A stretch of DNA of 64,000 nt from Chitinophaga fulva. GTDB lineage: Bacteria > Bacteroidota > Bacteroidia > Chitinophagales > Chitinophagaceae. Where the stretch lies: the NCBI RefSeq assembly GCF_012927205.1, contig NZ_JABBGC010000002.1:1116001-1180000 (forward strand). The letters are read 5' to 3'. The notes under the pieces were generated by a model. That model searched no databases, was not told where the DNA came from, and saw nothing but the letters and a program-made list of their open reading frames with translations. This document shows, piece by piece, positions 31,041 to 40,125 of the stretch. The first letter of the stretch is position 1. Every line of letters begins with the position of its first letter. A program made the translations under genes and the position numbers.

Positions 31041-32498
31041 TTATTTTATAACGGTAGCGAGTGTACGAATTCCCTCTTCCAGTTCCGCAGGCGTCAGCGA
31101 CGCATATCCCAGCCGCAGCGCATTCAGCGGTTGTCCGTCAAAACAGAACAACTCCGTCGGCATCACGGAAACACCTTTCTTCAACAAACGCGTCGCCAGT
31201 TGGCCGGTATCTGTCGGCTTAACAAACCTCACCCAGAATGCCAGTCCGCCTTCCGGTTTTTGAAACACCACCTGTTTATCCAGATACTGATGTAACAACT
31301 GGTCCATTTTCTCCCGTCTTTCTTTGTAGATATTAAATGCCCTCCGGGCATGACGGTTGATAGCGCCATCTTCCATCAGTCCGGCCACCGCCAGCTCCAT
31401 GATAGGATCACCCTGGCGGTCTATCAATCTTCTCAGTTGAGCCAACGCTGCCACAAAGGCTGGCGGACCGGTCACATATCCAATGCGCACCGCCGGCGCT
31501 ACCAGTTTACTCATCGAACTGATATAGATCACGTTGCCGGCGCCTTCATGGCTGGCCAACGGCAACAAGCTTTTAGCGCTAAAGTGAAATTCATGATCAT
31601 AGTCATCTTCAATAATCGCAAAGCCGTATCGATTGGAGAGCTCCAGCAGTTTAAGCCGCCGTTCCACTTTCATGCTCACCGCCGTCGGAAACTGATGATG
31701 CGGTGTTACATACACCGCTTTCAACGTGGTGGTACGGCATACCTGTTCGAGTATGTCTGTTATCAGTCCTTTTTCATCTACCGGGATATGGACCATGTGG
31801 GCACCTGCGTTCACAAAGGTTTGCCTTGCAGGCAGGTAGCCCGGTGATTCTATGGCCACCGTATCCCCCGGCTGTATGAGCGTTTGCGCAATAAGATACA
31901 GCGCCATCTGGCTGCCGCGCGTGATACAGATCTGTTGCGGATCGGTGTTCATGCCTCTTTTAAAAGACAACATGGCCGCCACCGCGGCACGCAGCCTCTC
32001 ATCACCTTGTTCGTGACCATAGCCCAGCATCCGCCAGCGTGCTTTTTGTTGAAAGATACGTTTGTAGGCTTTAGCCAATTCATCCAGCGGCGCTAAACGT
32101 ACATCCGGCCAGCCGTCATTAAACACGATCAGGTTGGCTGCCACTTCCTGTGGCACCGGCGCCAGTCGTTCGTGACGATTAAAAGTGAAGTTGGCTGCTT
32201 TCTTTGCCCCCTGCCCTTTCCTGTCGGGAAGTTCTGCAGAAACGAAGGTCCCGCTTTTATCTGCCGTCTCCAGCCAGCCTTCCGCTGTGAGTTCTTCATA
32301 GGCCAGCACGACAGTCTTCCTGTTCACACCAAGATCGGCCGCCAGTATGCGGGTGCCGGGCAGCGGCGTTCCTGGTTTCAGCCGCCCTTTCTTTATCTCT
32401 GTTACAATACCCTCAGCAATCTGGCGGTATACCGACAGCTGCGGGTTATCAAAATCAAGGGTAAGTATCGTTTTCCAAGGCCTGAGCATCTGGACCAT
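31041..32498 (-). CDS. MocR-family GntR/aminotransferase regulator
   Basis: The 485-residue protein has an N-terminal GntR winged helix (about 20-90: LSVYRQIAEGIVTEIKKGRL, TRILAADLGVNRKTVVLAYEEL). A fold-type I aminotransferase-like domain follows, with the PLP Lys at 331 (SSMSKLVAP) and AIIEDDYDHEF. MocR proteins sense PLP or amino compounds; PdxR is the best-known type. It is divergent from the cupin and DapA-like genes, which it probably controls through the palindrome at 32516. The start is ATG 32498, or ATG 32489. Confidence 0.9.
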   Translation of the reverse strand: MVQMLRPWKTILTLDFDNPQLSVYRQIAEGIVTEIKKGRLKPGTPLPGTRILAADLGVNRKTVVLAYEELTAEGWLETADKSGTFVSAELPDRKGQGAKKAANFTFNRHERLAPVPQEVAANLIVFNDGWPDVRLAPLDELAKAYKRIFQQKARWRMLGYGHEQGDERLRAAVAAMLSFKRGMNTDPQQICITRGSQMALYLIAQTLIQPGDTVAIESPGYLPARQTFVNAGAHMVHIPVDEKGLITDILEQVCRTTTLKAVYVTPHHQFPTAVSMKVERRLKLLELSNRYGFAIIEDDYDHEFHFSAKSLLPLASHEGAGNVIYISSMSKLVAPAVRIGYVTGPPAFVAALAQLRRLIDRQGDPIMELAVAGLMEDGAINRHARRAFNIYKERREKMDQLLHQYLDKQVVFQKPEGGLAFWVRFVKPTDTGQLATRLLKKGVSVMPTELFCFDGQPLNALRLGYASLTPAELEEGIRTLATVIK

Positions 32499-32515
32499 CT
32501 ATTTTAGTTAAAACT

Positions 32516-32533
32516 GGATTATCATGATCATCC
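32516..32533. promoter_or_regulatory. Near-perfect 18-bp palindrome in the divergent promoter
   Basis: GGATTATCATGATCATCC is self-complementary except for one symmetric pair. It lies between the MocR gene and the cupin gene and is a candidate MocR operator (inference). Confidence 0.45.
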
Positions 32534-32605
32534 AAAAATAGACAAATTTTGTGTCATCGAAATCAGCTGATGAATTTATTCTCTCACACTTAAATCAATG
32601 TTAAT

Positions 32606-33073
32606 ATGGAAAAGGTAAAACAACCGGCGACATTTTCTTCCAACGATTTCCACCGCACTTATGCGCGCCCTCAGTATGTGAAACCCGCGAAACTGCTGCA
32701 TAAGAACGTAGAGCAGGCAGGCGAGCATGATCAGTTTTCAGCAGAGCGCAAACATCCGGTATTCTTTGTGGACCTGCCTACCCGTAATGTGAGCATGACC
32801 ATCGGCGGACTGCTGCCCGGGCAGCTGACCAACCGTCACCGCCACACGTATGAAACGGTGTTGTATGTACTGGAAGGCAAAGGATATACAGAAGTGGAAG
32901 ATGAAAGAGTAGAATGGCAGGCCGGTGATGCCGTGTATATTCCCAGCTGGGCATGGCATCGTCATCAGAACCTGAGCGACAGCGAGCCTGCTCGTTATAT
33001 CGCCTGTGAAAACGCGCCACAGCTACAAAACCTCGGTGTAGCATTACGGGAAGAAGAAGGCAGAGACCTCTAA
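32606..33073 (+). CDS. Cupin-domain protein
   Basis: This is a 155-residue single-domain cupin. Motif 1, GQLTNRHRHTYETVLYVLEG, contains metal ligands His78, His80 and Glu83. Motif 2, GDAVYIPSWAWHRHQNL, supplies His118 or His120. It could be a small metal-dependent oxygenase or isomerase. It is the first gene of a pair with the DapA-like aldolase, divergent from MocR, suggesting joint catabolism of an organic or amino acid. Confidence 0.87.
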   Translation: MEKVKQPATFSSNDFHRTYARPQYVKPAKLLHKNVEQAGEHDQFSAERKHPVFFVDLPTRNVSMTIGGLLPGQLTNRHRHTYETVLYVLEGKGYTEVEDERVEWQAGDAVYIPSWAWHRHQNLSDSEPARYIACENAPQLQNLGVALREEEGRDL

Positions 33074-33101
33074 AAATCAATTACGAATTAAAGCTGCGAC
33101 G

Positions 33102-33983
33102 ATGAAGAAAAATCTTTTTAGCGGGATCATAGCCTATCCCATCACACCATTTGACAAGCAGGAACGGGTGGACATCCCGCTGTTTAAGAAGCTGCTGGAG
33201 CGGCTGATACAGTCGGGTTCCCACGGCATAGCGCCATTAGGCAGCACCGGGGTGATGCCTTATCTCACCGACGAAGAGAAAGAAGCCGTTACCGAAGCCG
33301 CCCTGCAACAGGTAAAAGGGCGTGTGCCCGTTATCGTGGGAGTGTCTAACCTGACGACGGAACGCACCGTCTACCACGCACAGTTTGCCGAGAAGGCCGG
33401 CGCCGATGCCGTCATGATCATCCCGATGAGTTACTGGAAGCTGGCAGAGGACGAGGTTTTCCGTCACTACGAAAAAGTCGCGTCTAGTATATCCGTTCCC
33501 GTTATGGCATACAACAACCCGGCAACGAGCGGCATAGACATGTCCCCGGCACTGCTGAAGCGGTTGTTGAAAATCCCTAACGTGACCATGATCAAAGAAA
33601 GCACCGGCGACGTGCAACGCATGCACTACCTGCGCCGTGAGCTGGGTGAAGACGTAGCGTTTTACAATGGCTCCAATCCCCTTGCCCTGGCAGCTTTTGG
33701 GGCCGGTGCTACCGGATGGTGCACCGCCGCGCCTAACCTTATCCCCGACCTGAACCATCAGTTGTATGAAGCAGTGCAGGCCAATGATGCCACCCAGGCA
33801 AGGACCGTGTTCTATCAACAGTTCGACCTGCTGCGTTTCATCGTGGCCAAAGGGCTGCCCAAAGCCATTCAGGCCGGACTGACCATACAAGGCATTGAAG
33901 CCGGTTACCTCAGAAGCCCGCTCCGCGAACTCGATGCACAGGAGTATGCAGAACTGGAGCATATTCTTTCCGCAAAGGCATAA
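33102..33983 (+). CDS. DapA/N-acetylneuraminate-lyase family aldolase
   Basis: This is a 293-residue TIM-barrel class I aldolase. The Schiff-base Lys165 lies in TMIKESTGD and the catalytic Tyr137 in MAYNNPATSG. The phosphate-loop motif reads GSTGVM rather than the GTTGE of true dihydrodipicolinate synthase, so lysine synthesis is unlikely. It probably cleaves or dehydrates a 2-keto acid together with the upstream cupin (28-base gap). Confidence 0.88.
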   Translation: MKKNLFSGIIAYPITPFDKQERVDIPLFKKLLERLIQSGSHGIAPLGSTGVMPYLTDEEKEAVTEAALQQVKGRVPVIVGVSNLTTERTVYHAQFAEKAGADAVMIIPMSYWKLAEDEVFRHYEKVASSISVPVMAYNNPATSGIDMSPALLKRLLKIPNVTMIKESTGDVQRMHYLRRELGEDVAFYNGSNPLALAAFGAGATGWCTAAPNLIPDLNHQLYEAVQANDATQARTVFYQQFDLLRFIVAKGLPKAIQAGLTIQGIEAGYLRSPLRELDAQEYAELEHILSAKA

Positions 33984-34042
33984 GCGCCGGGTTGTAATAT
34001 TGCCGGGCATTCCGGAGGCAATGGCCTGCATGCATCCTGGTT

Positions 34043-34062
34043 CCCAGGGCTGAAGCCCTGGG
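34043..34062. repeat. G+C-rich hairpin, REP-like copy 1
   Basis: CCCAGGGCTGAAGCCCTGGG. It is nearly the same as 34352-34371 and similar in build to 34192-34211 and 59794-59813. Confidence 0.7.
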
Positions 34063-34191
34063 CTACGATGTTGTTCAGGCATGTTAAAACGCCGTGTTGC
34101 CTCCTTAGGGTATAGCCTAAAACGATCTACAGTCTGCAACGCTAAACATCTCCATGGCTGTAAGATTTAATAGGATTGCATGTAAAAACTG

Positions 34192-34211
34192 CCCCGGGCC
34201 TCTGCCCGGGG
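34192..34211. repeat. G+C-rich hairpin, REP-like copy 2
   Basis: CCCCGGGC-CTCT-GCCCGGGG followed by CTAT. The same build, including the trailing CTAT after one extra base, recurs at 59794-59813. Confidence 0.7.
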
Positions 34212-34351
34212 CTATCTTCGTTAATAGTCTCCACTAACAGCATCCACTTCCATAAAGCATAACCAGGGGCTTTAAGCTATTTCCAAAGACTATAACACTA
34301 TATTATGTAAATAATAGCTTCGCCACCTAAAGAACCTGAACTACATCTTAG

Positions 34352-34371
34352 CCCAGGGCTTCAGCCCTGGG
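34352..34371. repeat. G+C-rich hairpin, REP-like copy 3
   Basis: CCCAGGGCTTCAGCCCTGGG, which is copy 1 in inverted orientation in its loop. It leads straight into the tandem repeat at 34369. Confidence 0.7.
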
Positions 34372-34506
34372 GAACGCGAATGGGGAACGCGAATGGGGGA
34401 ACGCCAACGAGGAACATCTACGGGAAACGTCTACGGGGGGAACGAACCCCGAATGCGAACGGGAAATACAAACGGAGAGGCAAATATGAATGCAAACACG
34501 AACGAT
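34369..34506. repeat. Degenerate purine-rich tandem repeat
   Basis: Two exact copies of GGGGAACGCGAAT (34369-34381, 34382-34394) are followed by diverged copies built on GG(A)AACG-n-n-n-ACG to about 34506. The 584-base gap 33984-34567 contains no credible gene. A frame at 34393-34611 merely translates the repeat. The sigma-factor promoter must lie at its right end. Confidence 0.7.
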
Positions 34507-34567
34507 AAAATACCATGCGTATTTGGTTATTTGCTGAATTTTATTTTCCTTGGCAACATAAGACGAT

Positions 34568-35137
34568 ATGCAGGAACCGGAAGACATACAACTGTTACAC
34601 CAACTCCGTGAAGGAGATGAAAATGCTTTCACCACGATCTACAAGCGTTACTGGAAACTGTTATTTACGGTGGCCGCCAATAAGCTGGACAACCTCGAAG
34701 AAGCAGAAGAGCTGGTGCAGGATATTTTTTCAGACTTGTGGGACCGTCGTGAAACACTCGTGCTGACAGGCGCGCTCCCTGCCTATCTGGCTGTAGCCAC
34801 CAAATACCGCGTCATCAATCTTCAGGCGCGAAAAAAAAGAGCCCGGGCTTATTCTTCCTATGCACGGGAAAACATATCGCCTGAAGACCATTCTACTGAA
34901 CAATGGCTCTGTTTCGAAGACCTTAAAGACCTGCTTTCCGGTCTGGTGGCCGCTTTACCAGAACGGTGCCGGCTCACCTACCAGTTGAGCCGTGACATGG
35001 GCCTCTCTCACAAAGAAATCGCTCAGCGGATGAATATCTCTGAAAAGGCTGTGGAGCATAATCTCGCACGAGCTGTAAAAACGCTGAAGACCGGTTTAAA
35101 ACATCTCTCCGCTTTATTTTTTTCGGTGCTCCCCTGA
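34568..35137 (+). CDS. ECF RNA polymerase sigma factor
   Basis: This is a 189-residue sigma-70 family member. Region 2 spans about 25-95 (FTTIYKRYWKLLFTVAANKL, AEELVQDIFSDLWDRRE) and region 4 about 120-175 (ALPERCRLTYQLSRDMGLSHKEIAQRMNISEKAVEHNLARA). It is the FecI-like type that drives a downstream TonB-dependent receptor operon. The FecR-type anti-sigma gene follows after 117 bases, then SusC/SusD. Confidence 0.93.
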   Translation: MQEPEDIQLLHQLREGDENAFTTIYKRYWKLLFTVAANKLDNLEEAEELVQDIFSDLWDRRETLVLTGALPAYLAVATKYRVINLQARKKRARAYSSYARENISPEDHSTEQWLCFEDLKDLLSGLVAALPERCRLTYQLSRDMGLSHKEIAQRMNISEKAVEHNLARAVKTLKTGLKHLSALFFSVLP

Positions 35138-35254
35138 TACAATTTTCCCATTTATTAATTTTTATTATTGAAATGCCGATAATTTTTAATTTTTTTTATA
35201 AACATATGGGGATTGGTGCTTTTCAATTGACTTAATATAAAAGACCTCTTTTGT

Positions 35255-36424
35255 ATGAGCCAGGAAAAAGCACAAAGCCGGTATGAAGAACTGGCGGAGA
35301 AATGGCTGAAAGGCACCATCACACCGGAAGAAGCGAAGGAATATGCCGCGTGGTACAACGCTGGTCAGGATGCACCGGTGGAGATACCGGCATCTTTTGC
35401 CGCTAATGAGGCTGAACAGGAAGAAAGATTATGGCGTAAAATAGCTGCCCGGACAGGTTTTCCGGATCATACGGCAACGGCCGCACCTTTGCGCCGTCGC
35501 CGCTGGTGGGCTGCCGCTGCGGTAACAGCCGCCATTGTTACCGCCGGCTACTGCTGGCATCACTGGCAAACAAAAGCGCCACAGCCCCAACAACTGGCCA
35601 CGGCCATTCCCGACGCCCTGCCGGGATCAGATAAAGCGGTGCTCACACTGGGCAATGGCCAGCAAATCATCCTCGATAGCGCCGGCAACGGCACACTGGC
35701 GCAACAGGGCGGCGTACACATCGTGAAAAAAGCGGACGGCTCCATCCTCTATGTAGATCAACATTCCGGCACTATTCCGGACACTCTTTATAATACTATG
35801 ACCGTCCCCAAAGGCGGCCAATATAAACTCATCCTCCCGGATGGCTCACGCGTATGGCTAAACGCAGCCAGCTCCCTGAAATATCCGGTCGCCTTCAGTA
35901 ATAAGGAAAGGACCGTAGAATTGAACGGCGAAGGCTACTTTGAAGTGGCAGCCAGCGCTGCCAGCCCCTTCCACGTGAAAGTACGCAATACCCAAATTGC
36001 AGTGCTGGGCACCAGCTTCAACGTGATGGCCTATCGGGATGAATCCAATATTCAAACTACATTGCTGACCGGCGCCGTGAAAGTAAAACAGCGAACAATT
36101 GAAAGACAAATCGCTCCCGGTCAACAAGCCGTCGTGAACAATGAAAACGGCCACATCTCTGTCGGGGAAACAGAAACAGCACTTGCCACCGCCTGGAAAG
36201 ATGGCCAGTTCCGGTTTTCCAGTAATAACATTCCCATGGTGCTACGCCAGATCAGCCGCTGGTACAACATCGATATCGTATACCAGGGTAGTATCCCGCA
36301 AGGCCATATAACGGGCAAGGTACCACGAAACATGAAACTGTCCGGCGTTATCCGCATACTGGAGCTCAGCGGCGTACGTTGCAGACAGGAAGCAGGCAGG
36401 CTCCTTGTATTTCCCTCATCCTGA
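35255..36424 (+). CDS. FecR-type anti-sigma factor
   Basis: This is a 389-residue transmembrane sigma regulator. The N-terminal cytosolic sigma-binding part is about residues 1-85, and one membrane segment follows RRRRWW (about 88-105). The periplasmic FecR domain holds VPKGGQYKLILPDGSRVWLNAAS and GEGYFEVAAS. A C-terminal DUF4974 domain follows (NIPMVLRQISRWYNIDIVYQG). It senses the state of the SusC N-terminal signalling domain and controls the adjacent ECF sigma factor. Confidence 0.93.
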   Translation: MSQEKAQSRYEELAEKWLKGTITPEEAKEYAAWYNAGQDAPVEIPASFAANEAEQEERLWRKIAARTGFPDHTATAAPLRRRRWWAAAAVTAAIVTAGYCWHHWQTKAPQPQQLATAIPDALPGSDKAVLTLGNGQQIILDSAGNGTLAQQGGVHIVKKADGSILYVDQHSGTIPDTLYNTMTVPKGGQYKLILPDGSRVWLNAASSLKYPVAFSNKERTVELNGEGYFEVAASAASPFHVKVRNTQIAVLGTSFNVMAYRDESNIQTTLLTGAVKVKQRTIERQIAPGQQAVVNNENGHISVGETETALATAWKDGQFRFSSNNIPMVLRQISRWYNIDIVYQGSIPQGHITGKVPRNMKLSGVIRILELSGVRCRQEAGRLLVFPSS

Positions 36425-36527
36425 ATTCCATCGCCAACATTTATTCACCTTTAAAAACTACGGTATGACCAGTCATTATTAACCAAAATCATCAACGTTA
36501 TGAAAAAAGCGCCGTAAGCCGCGCTAC

Positions 36528-36592
36528 ACGGTATCCCATAAAAAAACCAGGAGCGCTTGGACCCGCCCCTGGCTATATGTCCGGGTTACCGT
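36528..36592 (+). promoter_or_regulatory. Two-tier RNA stem in the susC leader
   Basis: ACGGTATCCC (36528-36537) pairs with GGGTTACCGT (36583-36592). Inside it CCAGG-a-GCG (36547-36555) pairs with CGC-c-CCTGG (36564-36572). It lies between the FecR-type gene and SusC and could be an attenuator or a protected leader. The rest of the 221-base gap shows nothing else. Confidence 0.45.
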
Positions 36593-36645
36593 AAAACAAT
36601 ATCCGACTAAGATTATTGATCTCTAAACCCAAACACTGCAAATCT

Positions 36646-39600
36646 ATGCAATTGGATTGTTATGTTAAAACCGTGCCCGTAACACGGTTTTTGTTCACCA
36701 GTCGCCCGGGAAGGCGACAGGCAACAACGCCTCAGGGCCGTTGCCTCCGTAATAAAGTCATCAGGGTTATGAAGCTAACCGCTATACTGCTCACACTATT
36801 CTGTATCCAGGTATCTGCCGGTGTATCTGCACAACAGCTCACCGTGTCGGTAAAAAACAAACCGCTCGAAAGCATCTTCGCGCTGATAGAGCAACAGAGC
36901 CACTACACCTTCGTGTACCGCGATGAATGGCTGGCCGGCACCAAACCGGTCAACCTCAACATATCCCGCGGCAGCATCGACCAGGTAATGAAAGCAGCGC
37001 TCCATCAACAGCCACTCTCCTACGAGATCATCGACAACACCGTGATCGTGACCCGCAAAGCCGCAGCCGGCAGCATCGCCCCCACCGCCGTGGTGGCAAC
37101 TATCAGCGGCCGCGTAACGGATGAAAAAGGCAACCCACTGGCCTATGTCAGCATCAGTATCAAAGGCACGCAGAAAGGCACTCACTCCGATGAAAACGGC
37201 GCCTTTAAACTGGAAGCCCGCGAAACAGATGTACTGGTGTTTTCCCTTGTGGGGTATACGCCCCGCGAAATGGTAGCCGGTAATCAAACTACTTTACAGG
37301 TGACCCTCACGCAGGCTATCAGCGACCTTAACCAGGTAGTGGTAGTAGGTTATGGTACCCAGAAAAAAGTCAACATCACCGGCGCCGTTGCCGCTGTAAA
37401 AGGACAGGAAATCGCCAAATCTCCCGTCACCAACATCAGCAATGCCCTGGCTGGCAGGCTCCCCGGCATCCGCGCGGTACAGAACAGCGGCGAACCCGGC
37501 AAAGACGGCTCCCGCATCGACATCAGAGGGTTCGGCGAAGCCCTCGTGATCGTAGACGGCGTACCTTCTACCTTCGACCAGCTCGATCCATCCGAGATAG
37601 AAAACATCTCCATCCTGAAAGACGCTGCCGCCGCAGTATACGGTATCAAAGCCGCCAACGGCGTGGTGCTGGTGACCACTAAAAGAGGGAACCTGTCCAG
37701 ACCGAAAATTACGTACAACACCTACTTCGGCCTGCAAAGCAATGCCCGCTATCCCCGTTATGTGAACGCAGCTGAATTCGCAGAACTGACAGACGAATCG
37801 CAGCTCAATCAGGGCCTCGCTCCGGTGTATGGCGCAGATAAAGTACAGAAATACCGCGAAGGCCAGCCCGGCTACGAAAGCACCGACTGGTACAAAGCAG
37901 CCATCCGCAAAAACACGCCACAGCAATATCATAACATCAACGTAAGCGGCGGCACAGAGTCCACCCGCTACTTCTTCTCCCTCGGGTATCTCAACCAACA
38001 GGGCATGTGGAAGAGTGGCGACACACGCTTCAACCGCTACAACTTCCGCAGCAATATCAGCACTAAAATCAACAAAAGACTGACCGCAGAACTCAACCTC
38101 GGCGGCCGTCTCGAAAACCGCCACTATCCTGCTGCCGAAACAGTGACACTGATGGACCAGGTACAGCGCGCCTATCCAACCTACCCGCTGTACGCCAACG
38201 ACAACCCTGAATATTACGCCGTGACCAACTTCAGCCAGAATGTACTGGCTTCTATGAACAGTGACTATTCAGGATATTCCGCTCAGAAATACAAATACCT
38301 GAGCGGCATCGCTTCGCTTACCTACGACATTCCGTTTGTAGATGGACTGAGCGCAAAAGCCCTCTACTCCTACCAGTCCGGCACCGCCAACAATAAGAAA
38401 TGGGTGAAACAATTCAACCTGTATAACTATAACGCCGCTACGAACAAGTACGACGTAGGTTATATCGGCAATTCCCCTACCAACCTGAAACAGGATGAAC
38501 AACAGGAAGAGAACAGCCTCGCACAGCTATCCCTCAACTATGTTAAAACTTTTGCCCGTGACCATCATGTCAAAGGCTTGCTCCTGTTTGAACAACGGCA
38601 AACAATCGGCAGTCAGTTTGAGGCCTACCGCGAGTTTATGCTCGATGCACTGGACCAGCTTTTCGCCGGCGCCAATACTAACAAAAACAACAATGGCAAG
38701 GCCAGCGAAGCGGCTTATATGGGTTATGTAGGCAGAGTAAACTATGATTACAAAGACCGCTACCTGCTGGAGCTGGGCTTCCGTTACGATGGCTCTTACA
38801 AACTGGCGCCCGATCACAGATGGGGTTTCTTCCCCACCGTGTCTGCCGGTTGGAGAATGAGCGATGAAGCCTTCTTCCACAATATGACCCGCCTCGTCAA
38901 CAACCTTAAGATCAGAGGTTCCTGGGGCCAAATGGGCGACGATGGCTCCGCTAATCCTTTCCAATACCTCACCGGTTACCGCTATCCGGAAGGTGGCTAC
39001 ATCTTCGGCAAAAATATCGTTGGTGGCTTAACACCTTCCGGCCTTCCCAATCCGCTCATCACCTGGTTTAACGCCACTACTGCTAACATTGGGTTTGAAG
39101 CAGGGTTCCTGCAGAATATGTTCACCGTTGAGCTGGACTTCTTCTCCCGCAAACGTACCGGCCTGTTCGCGCAAAGAGTGCTTTCCCTGCCCGGCACCTA
39201 CGGCGCCGGTCTGCCGGCTGAAAACCTGAACAGCGACCGCACACAGGGTTTCGAGCTGGTATTGGGCTACAATAAAAAAATCGGTGACGTGGTGCTCAAC
39301 GTATCTCCCAATATCACCTGGACGCGTACACGTAATTTGTACCAGGAACGCGCCAGCTCCACCAACGCTTTCGCCAACTGGAAAGACAACAATAACGACA
39401 GATGGAGCAATATGATCTGGGGATATAAAGCTGCAGGCCAGTTCCAGAACCAGGAAGAAATTGCCGGCTGGGCCATACAGGACCGTAAAGGCAATACTAC
39501 CCTCAAACCCGGCGATCTCAAGTATGAAGATCTCAACGGCGATGGTATTATCGACGGCAATGACCGCACCGTTATCGGTCGCGGCAACACACCGGAACTG

Positions 39601-40107
39601 TTTTATGGCCTGAACCTCGCCGCCACCTGGAAAGGCTTCAGTCTCTCTATGCTCTTCCAGGGCGCTGCCAATTACAATATCCTGATAGACGGCGCTATGA
39701 GAGATCCGTTCAGCAACGGCGCTAACGCATTTGCCTACTTCACCGACCGCTGGCACCGTAGTGATCCGTACAACCCGCAGAGCGAATGGGTACCGGGCAA
39801 ATATCCTTCTACAGTAGCCAATGGCCTGGACAACAATAGAGGGGTGTCTTCCTTCTGGCTGAAAGACGCGTCCTACCTGCGTCTGAAGACCGTAGAGCTG
39901 GGATACTCCCTGCCGAAACCGATGTTATTGAGAGTTGGTATTGAACAGGTACGGTTCTACTTCTCCGCACAGAACCTGCTCACCTTCTCCAACCTGAAAT
40001 TCATTGATCCGGAAATGCCGACCAACGATGCTACTAATGCTGCTGGTAACGGCAAGTACTATCCGCAGCAACGGGTACTCACACTGGGCATGAACCTGCA
40101 ATTCTGA
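36646..40107 (+). CDS. SusC/RagA-type TonB-dependent outer-membrane receptor
   Basis: The 1153-residue protein begins with a long pre-signal extension, then a signal peptide (MKLTAILLTLFCIQVSAGVSAQ). An STN signalling domain follows (LTVSVKNKPLESIFALIEQQ), then a carboxypeptidase-like regulatory domain (ISGRVTDEKGNPLAYVSISIKGT). The TonB box region, plug (VVVVGYGTQKKVNITGAVA) and 22-strand barrel make up the rest. The STN domain links it to the FecR/ECF pair. ATG 36646 is the natural start. It imports glycans or peptides with SusD; the substrate is not predictable here. Confidence 0.95.
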   Translation: MQLDCYVKTVPVTRFLFTSRPGRRQATTPQGRCLRNKVIRVMKLTAILLTLFCIQVSAGVSAQQLTVSVKNKPLESIFALIEQQSHYTFVYRDEWLAGTKPVNLNISRGSIDQVMKAALHQQPLSYEIIDNTVIVTRKAAAGSIAPTAVVATISGRVTDEKGNPLAYVSISIKGTQKGTHSDENGAFKLEARETDVLVFSLVGYTPREMVAGNQTTLQVTLTQAISDLNQVVVVGYGTQKKVNITGAVAAVKGQEIAKSPVTNISNALAGRLPGIRAVQNSGEPGKDGSRIDIRGFGEALVIVDGVPSTFDQLDPSEIENISILKDAAAAVYGIKAANGVVLVTTKRGNLSRPKITYNTYFGLQSNARYPRYVNAAEFAELTDESQLNQGLAPVYGADKVQKYREGQPGYESTDWYKAAIRKNTPQQYHNINVSGGTESTRYFFSLGYLNQQGMWKSGDTRFNRYNFRSNISTKINKRLTAELNLGGRLENRHYPAAETVTLMDQVQRAYPTYPLYANDNPEYYAVTNFSQNVLASMNSDYSGYSAQKYKYLSGIASLTYDIPFVDGLSAKALYSYQSGTANNKKWVKQFNLYNYNAATNKYDVGYIGNSPTNLKQDEQQEENSLAQLSLNYVKTFARDHHVKGLLLFEQRQTIGSQFEAYREFMLDALDQLFAGANTNKNNNGKASEAAYMGYVGRVNYDYKDRYLLELGFRYDGSYKLAPDHRWGFFPTVSAGWRMSDEAFFHNMTRLVNNLKIRGSWGQMGDDGSANPFQYLTGYRYPEGGYIFGKNIVGGLTPSGLPNPLITWFNATTANIGFEAGFLQNMFTVELDFFSRKRTGLFAQRVLSLPGTYGAGLPAENLNSDRTQGFELVLGYNKKIGDVVLNVSPNITWTRTRNLYQERASSTNAFANWKDNNNDRWSNMIWGYKAAGQFQNQEEIAGWAIQDRKGNTTLKPGDLKYEDLNGDGIIDGNDRTVIGRGNTPELFYGLNLAATWKGFSLSMLFQGAANYNILIDGAMRDPFSNGANAFAYFTDRWHRSDPYNPQSEWVPGKYPSTVANGLDNNRGVSSFWLKDASYLRLKTVELGYSLPKPMLLRVGIEQVRFYFSAQNLLTFSNLKFIDPEMPTNDATNAAGNGKYYPQQRVLTLGMNLQF

Positions 40108-40125
40108 TCTTCTTAATTATTCGTC

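Noticed and set aside
33102-33983. Naming the aldolase dapA
   Set aside because: The GTTGE loop of dihydrodipicolinate synthase is not present (GSTGVM), so a lysine-pathway name would mislead.
33237-34139. Minus-strand frame of 300 residues
   Set aside because: Antisense of the DapA-like aldolase; Cys/His-rich random-looking translation.
34393-34611. Plus-strand frame of about 72 residues over the tandem repeat
   Set aside because: It is low-complexity Gly/Asn/Thr translation of the repeat and overlaps the sigma-factor start; no family likeness.
36616-36645. Upstream TTG start for SusC
   Set aside because: The ATG at 36646 gives the usual long Chitinophaga-type extension; the TTG adds unlike residues.
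37294-38124. Minus-strand frame of 276 residues inside susC
   Set aside because: Shadow of the SusC frame; the receptor is complete and typical.
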